NCBI GenBank assembly: GCA_038501625.1
Contig: JAZAYU010000002.1
Span: forward strand, 18,218,053 to 18,282,052
Source: Corbicula japonica
Lineage: Eukaryota; Mollusca; Bivalvia; Venerida; Cyrenidae
Direction: 5' to 3'
DNA length: 64,000 bases
The translations under genes were made by a program, and so were the position numbers. Every line of letters starts with the position of its first letter. Positions within the stretch are counted from its first letter, which is position 1. Shown piece after piece: positions 48,506 to 61,605 of the stretch. The notes beneath the pieces are model-generated. The model was not told the origin of the DNA, searched no databases, and saw nothing but the letters and a program-made list of their open reading frames with translations.

Positions 48506-51500
48506 TTAGCAAAACTGCGCTGGCTCCTGGCACAAACCGTTGAAACACACCTGAAAACAGAAATATTAACACAATTACATTCTCAATAAAACCGGAACAA
48601 AATTTAATGTGTTCAATTTTCACTCTCAAATCCCGCGATCTGATCGATCCGATTTCTAACCGATATGTCGAATATTCACTCTCATATCCTTGCGTGTAAA
48701 TAAACAACTGCACGCTAGACCCCTAGCAACCATTTAATCTCAAAGATTTTAATATAGCCTGCAGGAAAAGGAAACTTTAATGCTTATACGAAAACGTTAA
48801 AGGCCGCAGAACAGGACAAATATGATAATATTGCAGGCTTGGTTTATAGGCGGTAATAGAATGCATGAATGCATATTAAATACTGCTGCCCATGCATTCT
48901 TGCCTCGTGTTGAGCTCAACTCACGTACACAAGTGATCCATTCATTTCAAACGTTGACACATATATTACGATGGACCAGGACATATCCACATCTCCGCTT
49001 GTGTTTTATCAAAGTTGTACTGTTTTCTGGTGTAAATATTAATTTCAGGGTATCAGAAAAGACAAATCCGACATAACACAATTAAAGCCAAAGTAACAAA
49101 ACAAAAGAAGAAGTATATCCGTCGGATGATTGACCAAAGCTTTACTGTCTGAAACATTAAAGTTACCCATATAAAGCAGGCCAGATTATTAGAACAGAAA
49201 TATTTAACTACTATTAACATACATAACATTCAAAGTCAACTACATTCAAAGAACGTAACTGAAAAGGGCATTCGCTTAAATGAAAGCACTTGTAAATATC
49301 TCAGTTACATGAGAAGCTCAGTGATTGGTAACAAATTAAACAGGAACCTATTTACACAATTTAATTTTCTACACTGTAGTGATTCTGTCAGTTTACTAGA
49401 AATTCATGTTCTAAATATAGAACAACTTTCGCTAATTCACGTCATACCTTGGTCCCTTGAGTATTGTCGCTGTTCAGGCACTTTGTGCCTGCCCAGACCT
49501 CATAGATTCCCTGGCATGTGGCACCACTTGTTGGTGCGCACGTGAAGAGAGGGACCGAGGAGGAAGAGAGCTGGGAACATCCGTTGAAGGGAACGTAACC
49601 GGCTGCCAGATTGGTGTTTCCCTGTAAAATTAAAACTTTGCTCAACTATATTTCATAAAAAATGCATTTTAATAGGTATAAAATGCAAATATCACTGACT
49701 GTATAAAACGTTTTATTTATATCTTATGTTCATCAGTTAAGGTCCAGTTATTTTATTCAGTATATGATTCAAATGTGAAACATAATAATGTAATATATAC
49801 GGGTATAATCAGGGCATTGAATACTGTTACTTTTCGCTGCAAGAGAAAGTCTTCATTTTTTTCTACAATAAAGAAATCCGTTTAATCAAGAATTTAAGTT
49901 TTCGTTTAATAACTTATCCTGTGCATAATTTTCTTTAAGTATACATGTACAAACTGAGGATTTTATTAATATCCAAATTCTATGAATTCTTTTGTTTCAG
50001 TGAATTAAACATGATAAGTGCATCTTGGGTTCATTCTTATTTAAACAAGATACCTATCTGGAACAAATGATTTTGGAGTCTTATATGAAACTAGTCTTTT
50101 TATAAACCCGTGCTTTCTTTTCCTCTATACTAATTGGCTGCATGTGGAGGTTGTGTTGTATTGGTGTGGCAATTCCTGCATATTTCACTTTTTTTAAATT
50201 CTAAATAAGTTTTAACAGATTGGTGAGTTTGTATATAAATGTAGTACGAGCTTTATTTTGTTAAAACATATTTTAAGAAACTTGACAGAAGGAAATTTAC
50301 CACCAGCCGTTCATGTTTTTCATTTTTGAGATAATGCCACATCGAAAAATAGCTTACACGTAATATGCGACGCGTCAATACAAAACCGGTTTTATCGATT
50401 TTGTAGTAAGTGTAGGCCATATCCATCTTACAAAGTCCGAAATGCATCTTAATTTCTTTCTTAAATTCATCACTTTTGCTTCTCTGAGTGAATGGCGAAC
50501 AGTGTCGACTCAGATCAGACTGCATTTATGTTCAGGCTGATCGAAGTCTTCACTGGTCGCATAGACAAGCCCATATTGCCGGAATAGGACTTACCCCTTT
50601 GTGGAATAGGACTTACCCCTGTACAAACAGTTGCGGCTGCACCATACTCAACTTGGCATTGTTCCGTGAGGCCAAAGGTGCTTCCTGGAACACCTTGGCA
50701 GAATTTGGCAAGGAACTCGGCTTGTGTAGGATTGTTGTTATAGAGGCAATTTACGTACTCGCTTGATGTAATACTGTGGAAAAAATAAACCTGGTTAAAC
50801 AGAAAACATTTCGTGTTTTTAACAGTTTTACATGTATGAAATCACTGAATGACACATATCACTGTACTAAGTACCGAAGCTGGCATGAATTACACGTTTT
50901 TCATTTCTCTGTTTGATGGAGTTTCCTATTTGAAAGGTTAAATAACATCTAAACATACTAAAAAGCGATTAAAATTTAATGAACCAGGCGAGCTTTCGAT
51001 ATCTTGCAACCTCTTCACATATTACGCATCTGATCTTGTGGTCACCACAGAACGTGCATGATTTGATATACCAACGGATGCATAAAAAGATCCAACAGAT
51101 GAAAAGGGGAACTTTCAAAGCCATCGAACACAACAAATTTGAAAATATTGCAGGCTAGGTTTGATTGAGACTTTCCATAGGCAGTAATATAAATGCATAT
51201 TACAGCTCAGGCCGCATAGCCAAGGGCTGAAACTGTTTAACACTTGTTGTCGCTAAAGGATACTCGCTTTGAAGTTTGTAACACTACGGGCTGCCTGCAT
51301 CGCCAAAGTATAAAAGAATCATTCCAAAACAAAACTGCAGGCTGTCTGCATCTCCGACAGTATAAAAGTATGATTCTACAACAAAACTGCAGGCTGTCTG
51401 CATCTCCGAAAGTATAAAAGTATGATTCTACAACAAAACTGCAGGCTGTCTGCATCTCCGACAGTATAAAAGTATGATTCCACAACAAAACTGAAGGCTG

Positions 51501-54500
51501 TCTGCATCTCCGACAGTATAAAAGTATGATTCTACAACAAAACTGCAGGCTGTCTGCATCTCCGACAGTATAAAAGTATGATTCTACAACAAAACTGCAG
51601 GCTGTCTGCATCTCCGACATTATAAAACAGTCATTCCACAACAAAAAAAGCATCATTACTCAAGAAACTACAGACTGCCTGCATCGCCGAGAGTTTTAAA
51701 GTTTAATTACACACAGTTGTCTCCAGAAAATAAAGAATCGAGGATACTCCGTACTAGGCTCATTAGACTTTTAATAACATTGTGAGCTGGTTTTTAACGT
51801 GCCCGGATCGAACACAACACACGTTTCGATTATCCTTTACTCCGTGAGATATGGCTATTTTCCAGTAGGTGACCAGTGTAGTTTGATCAAGATTTTAGCT
51901 CATTTCTGACCCATGAAGCAAATATTGTAGATATAGATCAGAAGACACTGGAATTACACTGAATGTCCATGGGTTAAAAGCAATATCATGTGCAGTATAA
52001 AGTTGAATAAGTTCGTCCTTATTTACATGTAGATACAATAAACAAAATGGTCACGTACCTTGACAAATAGCCAGCAATTGACTGTGCAGAGCATACGGAG
52101 AATGTATTGAATAGTGGAGTATTTACTGAGGGATCAACAAGATACGGTCCCATGATGTTCTGTCCTGAAGGACATGTTGTAGATTCGTCATGTGGGGAAC
52201 CCATACTGAAATAGAAATCTAGAGAATAAACAACATGTGTAACTGAGTGTGTATTTTATACATTATGGAAAGGCTGTTTTCGTGTACGCCTCTATTTATC
52301 GACAAATCAATGAAGACTCTTTATAACACATCTTTTACTTATTCTTTTTTATTTACTGCAAAACATATCATTTCTAAACAAAGTATATAAAGATAAAACG
52401 AACCGGGTCATCCATGATTTAGTTTTATACCATAAAAAAAAACTCAGACTGGTATTACCATTATTTAAGTTTCTTACAATATAGTTTGATTTTATGTGTT
52501 TATTTTTTAAAACTATCCAAATTTTAAGAAGTGGGGTTGATTTGAAAGTTAACTGTTTTTCGTATCTCATTTTCACATTGTCTCTTTATATTGTTTTTAT
52601 TTGTTTCGAAGTTTTGACTGAAATATCTGTCTGAAATTTGTTTTACCAGTATTATTTGTACTGTTTATGTCGTTACAAAAAAGTCCCAACAGCACCATAC
52701 CGTACCAGGGATCCGGGATACCAGCCGGAACTGTTCTAAACTTGACTATCACAACAGCAGTGAGAAAACCATAAAGATTATCATCTTAGCATTGCTTTTT
52801 ATAACATTCAGTGCACAAGGTTATACAACTGAGCATGGAAACCTGTCTCAAATCTCAAGCATCTGATTGGCTGAAATGGCGACTTGTTCGAGATTTGAGA
52901 CTGGTTTCCAATCTCAGCTTTCTTACCTCCAGCCCAGTAGAGTTGTGACCATTAATAGTCCGTTACAGAATTAAGGGTGACACACAAACATAATCCTACA
53001 TGCATAAACTTATAAAGACGCTTATCTTCTAATACCAGTTTGCTTCTCAAAAGACACTGACTGTCCCTCTAATTCTCCAAGTTAACTAAATGCACTATTC
53101 GCGTTTCAAACTACATACTTGTGACCAACTTCGTGACTCATAACCCTGGAAAGAGCTTGAGCATACAACTCGGTTATCCCGGTGTTCATTGCACTAGTAG
53201 CATCAAGATCCCTGCACACGGAGTTTAGCCAAGCAGTTCCTGAAGAAAAATACGGTAAAAACCAGCCTGAGCAGCCACCTGCATTCAGCAACCACCTGTC
53301 TAAAACAACCAGTTCGGATATGTCCTCAACTGACATTTAACCTATTTTTACCTGTCTTAAACAGTCACCTGTGTAAAACAGCCACTTTTCGTCACTCCCG
53401 TTGGTGGCTGCTTAATACAGGTTTGAGAATACGAGAGGGTAACGCCCTGGAAAGGTCAAGACTAAGTATAATGCAACTAAGAGTTTACTCAAGGTTCAAG
53501 GATCAACCATCATAAAACTTCCGAAATTGCGTTCTAAAAAGAGCAGACAATTAAATGTCGCCCATGTAAATGTACTTCATGGTTATCTGTGAATTCAATT
53601 TAGCTACGTCGGTAACGAAATCGGATTTACGTGGCTATGCGCTGTCGCTGTAGGGGATGGGTTTGATTCCGAGTAGTACTATTAGTGCAGTGTGGCGCCG
53701 TAGAAAGTATCCCCGTACATATAGTCAGTACTATTAGTAACTAAATTTATTAGTATACCAGACTATGCATATGGTATTAGTGATTTTCTGGAAGGATCAG
53801 CAAAAATAAAACAATAAAAATGAGTTACCAATCACATTTGGCTCTTGACTGTACACAGTATAGCGACCATTCTTGTCGTAAATCCGTATTTGGTTTACCA
53901 AATCATACCTGAAATTTCATAATTCACATTTTCTCGGATTCATCATAAATGTGATTAACTACAGTATAATAAGCGGGAAAACAAGCATTATTTTTAAAAT
54001 AGATCAAATTAAGATTATCTCATATTCAATTATATTAGTCAGTTTAATATAATAATTGGAAAAAAGTTATTACTTAAAAATTACAATCATAAAGGCGTTG
54101 CAAAACATGACATGAGACGTTAATAATTTAATTTGTACTTTTAACAACTCTTTCGCACGTTATTTATACTCTCCTACAACAATTTTGAAGCAAGCCAGAA
54201 ATATGGTGGTTTTCAACATGATTTTCTAATGTCTCTGATTACTTTTCGAAGACTCATATTTCCTTTTTACATTTGGAATTTACATAAGGGTTGAATCGAT
54301 ATTATATGGTTTTAATTTTGGTATCTAAAACATTTGGGTCGTTTAAAGTGAGTGAATTACACATCAATTCTCATATGAATACAGAAATTATGAAAGAATA
54401 TCGTGATATATTTATGCTTTTTCGATGGCTGTCTGAACAGCCGCGTTGACGACAATGTGAATGACCGCATAGTTTTTCGCAGCAACTCGCGGCAAAACGT

Positions 54501-57500
54501 GCGTGTTCGGCGACGTAAAACGTCAAAACATTGTGCCACGTCCAATAAAATTGCAAACGGTTCTGTGAATAATAATAATAAAATCTTTATTTTAAGAAGA
54601 ATTCCAATTAAGTGTACATAAAACAAAATTTAATGTAAACTTATTTTCAATTGGGTCTTCTATAACAATTAACAATGAAAGAAATAACACATCCACGCAT
54701 ACAAACACACGCACACACGCTCGCACACACAAACACAGACACACTCCAAAAAAAAAAATAAAAAAAAATAAAAAAATAATAATAATAATAAAAAAAAAAT
54801 AAAAAGTAATACGTCACACTGTTTACCATTAGAAATTCTAATTTGTGAGATGAATAAGACTCCATCGTAGACTGCGAAGTTGATCTATAAATATGATGGG
54901 TTATGATATAATTATATTAAACTTTTTATGCAAAAGGACGCTGGACAATGGCAATGTGTGATAAAGATTGAAAGCAAAATCGCATTCAGATTTTTATTAG
55001 GTCTTCATTTTGTATGTGGGAAAATTGCTACATACCCTGTGAGTGCCTTTCCTATGTCAAAATCCGTTGGTCCGCTGTAAGTATTCCTCAGCCAAGAACC
55101 GAAAGCAACAAGTGCTCCATCATAACCAAGATATTGATAACCCCGTCTGACTTTCAAATACTTATCATAGTTATAAATCTGCACTCCATTTGTGTGCGGA
55201 GCAGACCAGGCAATGTTGTTAAATCCTGTACCGGCTGACTAAAAATGAAGCATGTCTGTAATTCACCTTACTTTTTTACAGGTGAAGATAATTTGATTTG
55301 TTGCCTAAATGCAAAGTCACTTATAATATGATCATTATCATTATCATTGGCAGTTTAAAAGTGAAAGTAGCGATATAATTGTTCCACGGCTATAAATATG
55401 GATAATTATTCTCATTGTTAATATTGTGCATGTATTGGTCAATGAAAAGTTATGCATTTAGGTCACTAAACCGGCAGAATTTGGTTTTACTAAATTAATA
55501 TCAGATCAATTCTAGAAAGATTAGTTCCTCAAATATTTGTCTAAAAATATACAAGATGCTATTCTATTCAGAAAAAAAAAACTTACGTTCAGTGGCGGGA
55601 ATATGAGGTATTTTAGAAAGACAGTTAAATCAAACGGGTGAGAAACGCCGTTCAAAGTATACTGGATGTTATACTGAGCGAGGCTGGCATAGTGTAGCGC
55701 CATCTGGAAAGTAAAACAAAACAACGGTGAGAAACGTCGTTCAAAGTATACTGAATGTTATACTGAGCAGGCTGGCATATTGTAGCGCCATCTGGAAAGG
55801 AAAACAAAACAAGGGGTGAAAAACGCCGCTCTAAGTATACTGGATGTTACACTGATCAAGGCTGGAATAATGTAGCGCCATCTGGAAAGGAAACAAAACA
55901 ACGGGTGAGAAACGCCGTTCAAAATATATTGAATGTTATACTGAGCAAGGCTGGCATAATGTAGCGCCATCTGGAAAGTAAAACAAAACAAGGGGTGAGA
56001 AACGCCGCTCAAAGTATACTGGATGTTATACTGAGCAAAGCTGGCATAGTGTAGCGCCATCTGGAAAGGAAAACAAAACAACGGGTGAGAAACGCCGTTC
56101 AAAGTATACTGAATGTTATACTGAGCAAGGCTGGCATAGTGGTGCGCCATCTGGAAAGGAAAACAAAACAAGGGGTGAGAACGCCGTTCAAAGTATACTG
56201 AATGTTATACTGAGCAAGGCTGGCATAATGTAGCGCCATCTGGAAAGGAAAACAAAACAAGGGATGAGAAACGCCGCTCAAAGTATACTGAATGTTATAC
56301 TGAGCAAGGCTGGCATAATGTAGCGCCATCTGGAAAGTAAAAAACAAAAAAGGGGTGAGAAAGACCGTTCAAGTAATACTGGAGGTTACATGTATACTGA
56401 GAAAAGCTGACAAAGTGTAGCGCCATCTGCAGAGTAAAAACAGAAGTTGCGGCTAGTTCTCATCACCATGTTATTTAATCTAAAGGATTGAAGTTATAAA
56501 TATGTGCTTCGGTGTTCTTAGTTTGTAGTTTACAATTTATGTATGGTAGTTGGTTATTGATATCAGGGTTGTTAGGAAATAATAAGTAAGTTAAGTGACT
56601 GCAAGATGATATTCTTTAGTTGGTGGTCTTGCTCGGAAGTCATCAGAAAGAATTAATAAAAATGTAATGCTTAACCTTGTCACCCGGTTAATATTTTTCA
56701 GAAAATCAAAGAACTTTTGGCCAGACTAGGAAATAAGTTGTTAGATTGACCCCAGGCTTTCCATCTATCTTTATATTACAAACTTTAGAAATAAGTGGAT
56801 TGAAACGCTTTATACGTAGCTAACCTCATTTGTTTGCAAGATCAGGAACAGCTCCACCTCAGCTTTTGCAGCGTTAACATCATTGCCGACAAAACCCATG
56901 AATCTGAAAATTATGTGCAATAAATAACACATTATACAGATAAAACACACGTATTAGGAAAGCCTACTCATAAAATATAAATCCCCAAGCGTACAATAAG
57001 ATATTATACATAAAACATACACTAATGTTTATATAAATGATCAATTCCATTCATTAAATATGACACTGCAAGCAATATTATTACAGAAAACGAGTTCCTT
57101 TTGGGGGTTATCGTGTCAATAAATAAATTACTATTGCCTGTTTTGGGGTTACATCATAGAGAGAGACCTTGTACATACCATCCGTCGTGCAACAAAAGTA
57201 TAGTTCTAGTATGCCTATATACTGCAGCCACAATTATTGACATTCTGCCCCGCTATGGGTTTTATTTAAGGCACGATCGGATTGTTGTAAAATCATCATG
57301 TGCAAATTAAAACTCTGGTAGGATTTGAACATAACAAAGAACAATATAATCATTAGGCTTTCAATTTATTGGTAAGTTTAGGATGAAAACATTTGACATT
57401 TAATAATTCCCAAAACATCTCAAAGTTACATTTCAATTACTGAGTTTTTGAGATACGGATGGTATGTACTTGTGCCTGTTTACTGTATAGCGCGTAATAT

Positions 57501-58178
57501 TGACAGTGTCAAATTTTGGCGTATTTTGAAGTGTTTCATAAATTGGCGCAAACAAACCAGACCGCCAAAATAAAACCCTTGATGAATAATCGAAGGCCTA
57601 AATTTGGCGTTAACACAAATCGTAAAAATAAAACATTTACATTCAATATTCAACACCACATTATTTAAATACCAGTGTGAAAACATTATCACACTTACCT
57701 AATAATAGATTGCTTTGTTTGATTCACGACATATTCTTATTATATTATTTTTGTAAAAAACTGAGAAAACTGCAATATTATATGTGCTAGTGTATCATAG
57801 TTGTATACATTTCAGATATTTAAATGGCGGTGTTATTAATTGACGGTGATTTATATTGGCGCTACTGACCCTGACCGCCAGTATAGCCAAACTTAAACCC
57901 CCGCCAAAAAAGTACTTATACAGTATTGCATAGTTGGCTAGGCTCTTCCGTTGTATGACTTTGGGGGTGATTTATACATTTAAACATTACTTACACATCC
58001 ATAAATCCTTTGTCGACAGACAGCAACAGTTTTATGACGCCGATATCAGATGTGAGGTCAGGTGCCAGTGATCGACGACGACGGCTCTTTGATTTTACGC
58101 CTGGCCCAGATTCAGTCGAAGTCGAATTGACGATAGGAGTGACAACTATTAATAAACATTTATATATAATAATGAATG

Positions 58179-58251
<73 letters not shown>

Positions 58252-60608
58252 TAATAATAAAATCAATAATAATAATAATAAAACAATTTAATATAAATAA
58301 TAATATAATTAAAATAATAACAATAAGAAGAAGAAGAAGAAGAAGAAGAAGGATTATGAATAGCTGGGGCACAGACGCAGTCAAAACGGTCTTCATCTTA
58401 CTTAAAAAAGTTGAGTTTAAAACCAAAAGTCACAAAATCGATCGTAGCGTTTGTAAAGAGTTAGAACATTGGTCAAGTGTATGAGGACAATATGTTAATA
58501 ATAATGATGAAATATAGAAATTCGCGCAATAAAGCACCGATAATTAAATTCAGTTACATGCTCCATAGGAAGTTATATAATAAAAGTGTTCGTCCATACC
58601 ACTTGGATCAAGAACAACGTCTTCCGTTCCATCACTCTTGGGTAACAGGAGTGCATTTTCTCCAGAAATGTATACAAGTCCTTCATCAGTGTGTTTGGTG
58701 CAACGCTAAAAACAATACATCAAATACAACGCCTAAAATCAATTCATTACGTTAGGCAGTTTAATTCGTGATAAACCTGTGGTGACGTTAGCGTTTAGCA
58801 AGTACCGGTAATCGAATTGAATATTCATTTTGTGATGGGTTTAATCACTAAATCCCAAATACATATTTTTACATGGACCATCATATGTCCATGAACTGAA
58901 CTATATGACAAATGTTTGCTTATATTTTACACACACTGACCATTATATGCAAATCAACTCAACTTTAAAACCACAGTTTCTACATTCCATACATGTCCAA
59001 TTATACGACAACTAACTTAATGTTACAGAACGCTCGTTGTGTATATGAACATGTACACTGTATACGAAAAAAAAAGACATAGGTTCGTATTATTTCTCCT
59101 TGCGTATGTAAACCACAATTTACCTTCTGTTTCGCATGATATTGTTAACATACCTAACTCGAAAAAATACGAACCTACAGACTGCATAATGTTAAAAATC
59201 CATTTATATCCCGCACTCACCAACTGGCACTTGAGATATGGTTTTCCTAACATTACTCATATTAAGGGGAGGCAATCATTTGAGTGGGGAGATATGGTTT
59301 CACCCTAAATTTCTCTGATGAAGGGGAGGCGATCATTTGAATTGGAAGATATGGTTTAAGCTTACATTTCTCTTATTAAGAGTATTAAGAGTAGACAATC
59401 ACTTGAGTGGGGAGATTTGGCAATTCCTGACCTTTTTTCTAATGAAGGAAAGGCAATCATTTGAGTAGGGACATATGGTTTTCCTTAAGGATCTCTTATT
59501 AAGGGGAGGCGATCATTTGATTTGGGAGATGACTTTTCCTGGCATTTTGCTTATTGAGGCAAGGCAATCATTTGAATGGGGTGATATGACATTACTTGAA
59601 TGGGGACATATGGTTTTCCAGACGGATCTCTTATCAATGGGAGGCAATCATTTGATTTTGGAGATATGACTGTTCCTGACATTTATTTCTCTTATCAAGG
59701 GGATGCAATCATTTCATTGTGGAGATATGTTTTTTCTTAGATTTCTCTTAATAAGCGGAGGTAATCAAGACATAGTCTATACTCACCGACAAGCAACTGT
59801 CCGAGTTTGCTGACTGACACTCTTCTATACAAGTCATCTGTTCAGCCGAGCTTGTATACACAGCTACATTCTGGTTGCAAAAATAAATGTTAAACATTAG
59901 TTATGAGAATACAATAATAATAAATTAAGGGCCATTTTTTAAACTGAAAATTGTTAAATTGTCTAATAAGTAATTTTTCACAAAATGTTTAAACTGTTAA
60001 ACGGGAATCCTTTGAACATCCTAATAAGCATGAAATCAAATAAATCAATCTCATACCATTCACTTACAGCGCAGGGTCAAATAAGGGAGGTAATTACAAA
60101 ATCGGGTACATTTAAGTGGATTTATTTAAACAAAAAATGCTGGTGATAAAGTTAAATTTTTTTCCTACCTGGGGCCCTGTTAAACAAAACAAACACTTTT
60201 GAGCAAGTTTCTTGTTGCCTTAGCTTTAATTGCATGACATATATTTTAGCCAAATTTATGACAACTCTCGCCAAAGCGTTCCAAAGTCAATTATTACAAG
60301 ATAAAATTTTAAATTCAAGAATGTTGATGCCAACTGATTATTGTACAAATAAAGAGGTAAGTCAATGTCTTTCTAATGAAAACTTACGGACAAAAAGTGA
60401 CCAATTCGAACTTTTGGAGGAGTGTATATTTAACTCACCGCATGTGGTTGAGACGGCCTCTTGCTGACTGTTTTAGGGTCGTTTCTTATCAATTCAACAC
60501 TTGACTGTATGCCATCAAGTTCCACTGACGCAGTTACAGAATTCTTGAAGTGAACTTTACCATTTTCGACAGACGCTGCATTTAAACCGCCAACTTTGCC
60601 ATTCTTCA
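48506..60608 (-). CDS. M12B (reprolysin/ADAM/ADAMTS-like) secreted zinc metalloproteinase, 5' end missing
   Basis: Thirteen minus-strand exons join with matching phase to 539 codons plus TAA: 60608-60439, 59870-59787, 58705-58600, 58145-57995, 56903-56825, 55703-55587, 55238-55036, 53908-53829, 53239-53119, 52205-52059, 50761-50617, 49621-49448, 48550-48506. Counting from the first codon found, residues 1-140 are prodomain, including a short Cys-containing exon. RRRR at 141-144 is a furin-type processing site. The catalytic domain follows, with GTAWLNSVC (330-338), HEVGHNMGSPHD (365-376; created across the 53119/52205 junction) and Met-turn NIMG (386-389). After it, a cysteine-rich region with VPGSTFGLTEQCQVEYG and CxxGxC pairs resembles the ADAMTS-type cysteine-rich module. 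No thrombospondin repeat or transmembrane helix was found. Catalytic residues are intact, so it is probably active on extracellular protein. The signal-peptide exon must lie upstream of 60608 and was not recognised. One exon is preceded by a tandem array of its own start. Confidence 0.9.
48830..48925 (-). repeat. Diverged copy of the 1466-1668 repeat family
   Basis: ATATTGCAGGCTTGGTTTAT, ATGCATATTAAATACTGCTG and GTTGAGCTCAACTCA are in the reverse order expected for the family. It lies in the last intron of the metalloproteinase gene. Confidence 0.55.
51150..51235 (-). repeat. Diverged copy of the 1466-1668 repeat family
   Basis: ATATTGCAGGCTAGGTTTGA and GGCAGTAATATAAATGCATA mark the family. 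The end is eroded. Confidence 0.5.
51270..51710. repeat. 52-bp minisatellite, about eight copies, intronic
   Basis: The unit is AAAACTGCAGGCTGTCTGCA, TCTCCGACAGTATAAAAGTA, TGATTCTACAAC. The central copies are almost identical and the edges are diverged. It lies in the intron between the 52059 and 50761 exon ends of the metalloproteinase gene. The long open frame across it just reflects the regular unit and is not called. Confidence 0.95.
52836..52910. repeat. Short palindromic relative of 14706-14841
   Basis: Arms TGGAAACCTGTCTCAAATCT and its complement enclose CATCTGATTGGCTGAAATGG, the same segment that forms the arm of the 14706 palindrome. Here only one arm copy remains. Confidence 0.8.
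53251..53431. mobile_element. Miniature TIR element, 181 bp, abutting a splice acceptor
   Basis: The ends are TACGGTAAAAACCAGCCTGA and, from the right reverse-complemented, TATTCTCAAACCTGTATTAA. The inside has CAGCCACCTG motifs. The length equals the element at 27526-27706. The left end stops 11 bases before the 3' splice site of the exon at 53239-53119. Confidence 0.75.
53640..53755 (+). repeat. tRNA-headed SINE-like repeat
   Basis: A box-B-like GGGTTTGATTCC follows GGCTATGCGCTGTCGCTGTA. The downstream part (GTGTGGCGCCGTAGAAAGTA, CCCCGTACAT) is shared with 1695-1757. Confidence 0.5.
54697..54806. repeat. Low-complexity CA and A/AAT-rich run
   Basis: ACACACGC-type dinucleotide repeats pass into A-runs and ATA repeats. 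It lies inside a metalloproteinase intron. Confidence 0.9.
55704..56440 (-). repeat. Tandem array of a 3' splice site plus exon start, 88-90 bp unit
   Basis: The start of the exon at 55703-55587 (ATGGCGCTACACTATGCCAG onward) and its acceptor (TTTACTTTCCAG) are repeated upstream with starts near 55791, 55881, 55970, 56060, 56150, 56240, 56330 and 56425. Each unit has a pyrimidine tract and AG, then about 65 bases of exon-like sequence up to GGCGTTTCTCACCC. There the real exon continues, but the repeats return to pyrimidine tract. Several units are 90 bp, so reading frames run through two or three of them. Confidence 0.93.
57481..57925. mobile_element. Possible TIR element with GGCG-rich ends
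   Basis: TACTGTATAGCGC on the left matches TACTGTATAAGTAC when the right end is reverse-complemented. Both sides carry TTTGGCG/CGCCAAAA motifs in opposite orientation. The inverted repeats are short and imperfect. It lies in a metalloproteinase intron. Confidence 0.45.
58180..58352. repeat. AAT and AAG microsatellites
   Basis: AATAAT repeats span about 58180-58320, followed by an AGA run at 58325-58351. It lies between two prodomain exons. Frames across it are artefacts. Confidence 0.95.
59230..59770 (+). repeat. Roughly 60-bp degenerate minisatellite
   Basis: Units contain TCTCTTATTAAGGGGAGGCA, ATCATTTGAGTGGGGAGATA and TGGTTTTCC-like text, repeated about nine times with many changes. It fills the end of the intron just downstream of the exon 59870-59787. 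Confidence 0.9.
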
Positions 60609-61555
60609 CTGAAAGTGATAAACAAACAGCTTGTGTTTGAAATCTAAAGAGAGTGGTTACTGTTAATATAAGGGGAAGTATCTAGTGTCGGTATGAGAAA
60701 GCATGCAAGAATAGTAATGCATTCTTATAGTGAAAATCCAGATCAGCAGGCAGTCTGATCAGGTTCAACACTGATGAAGGTCTAAATTGGTCGTTAATTG
60801 GTTGTACATTAGAATAAAGGCATACACATTTAAAAAAGTGTTTCATCAGTTTAAATCACTTCCTTTGCTTCTGACTTTGTAGATCTCACCAATTTCCAAA
60901 CTTTAAAAAATCGCTAACAAGCTATATGCGTGCACAATTTTCGGCCAAAATATTTAGGAAATAAATAGACCTGTAAAAAAACAAATTCAAACTCGAAACG
61001 TTATCATATTTATTGTTTTGGAAAATTTGAACAATACTGCAGTGTCATTGGCTTAAAAATAGTTTCAACCATTATAGTGTATTTAAGTCATATTTTTCAG
61101 TAAGCACAAAGTTCAAGTAGATATTGGCTCGTCATCGTTGTTGTGATATCTTTTTACCAACCCTTACCGGCAATTACATCATTTGATATTGTTAAACCTG
61201 TGACAATTTCTTTACCTTGCTTCAAATTTCATTAACTGACTGCAGGTTACAGTAAATTTCAAACGACACTTGGTGCAGTGCATATTCCCACAACATTGAT
61301 TTATAAAACAATATAAAACTAATTTCTTTTACGCTCTTCAAATATTTCACATGAACTTATTTTGTATACGTTTGTTACGTTAGTTAGCAATTATTTTGTT
61401 GTCGCGGTTTTTTTTAAATTTCAGTTAAGCTATCAGTTTCAGTGACATCCCTTGATTGTTATTTTCTTATTACAAAACATTCAAATTCCAATCATAGTGT
61501 GTGTGTGTGGGGGGGGGGGGAGGGTGCATTCTTTTGTAAATAATAATAATAATAA

Positions 61556-61605
<50 letters not shown>

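Noticed and set aside
51237..51656. 139-codon open frame
   Set aside because: The 52-bp unit is not a multiple of three, and the frame simply cycles through repeat phases inside an intron.
53106..53336. Leishmanolysin (M8) metalloprotease from the HEVGH motif alone
   Set aside because: Joining the next exon gives HEVGHNMGSPHD, followed by NIMG and an ADAMTS-like cysteine-rich region. This is the M12B signature, not M8.
58176..58484. Asn- and Arg-run open frame
   Set aside because: Pure translation of AAT and AGA microsatellites.
61162..61260. Missing signal-peptide exon of the metalloproteinase
   Set aside because: A possible donor on the minus strand near 61163 has no upstream ATG with a hydrophobic leader, and the phase does not fit the 60608 exon.
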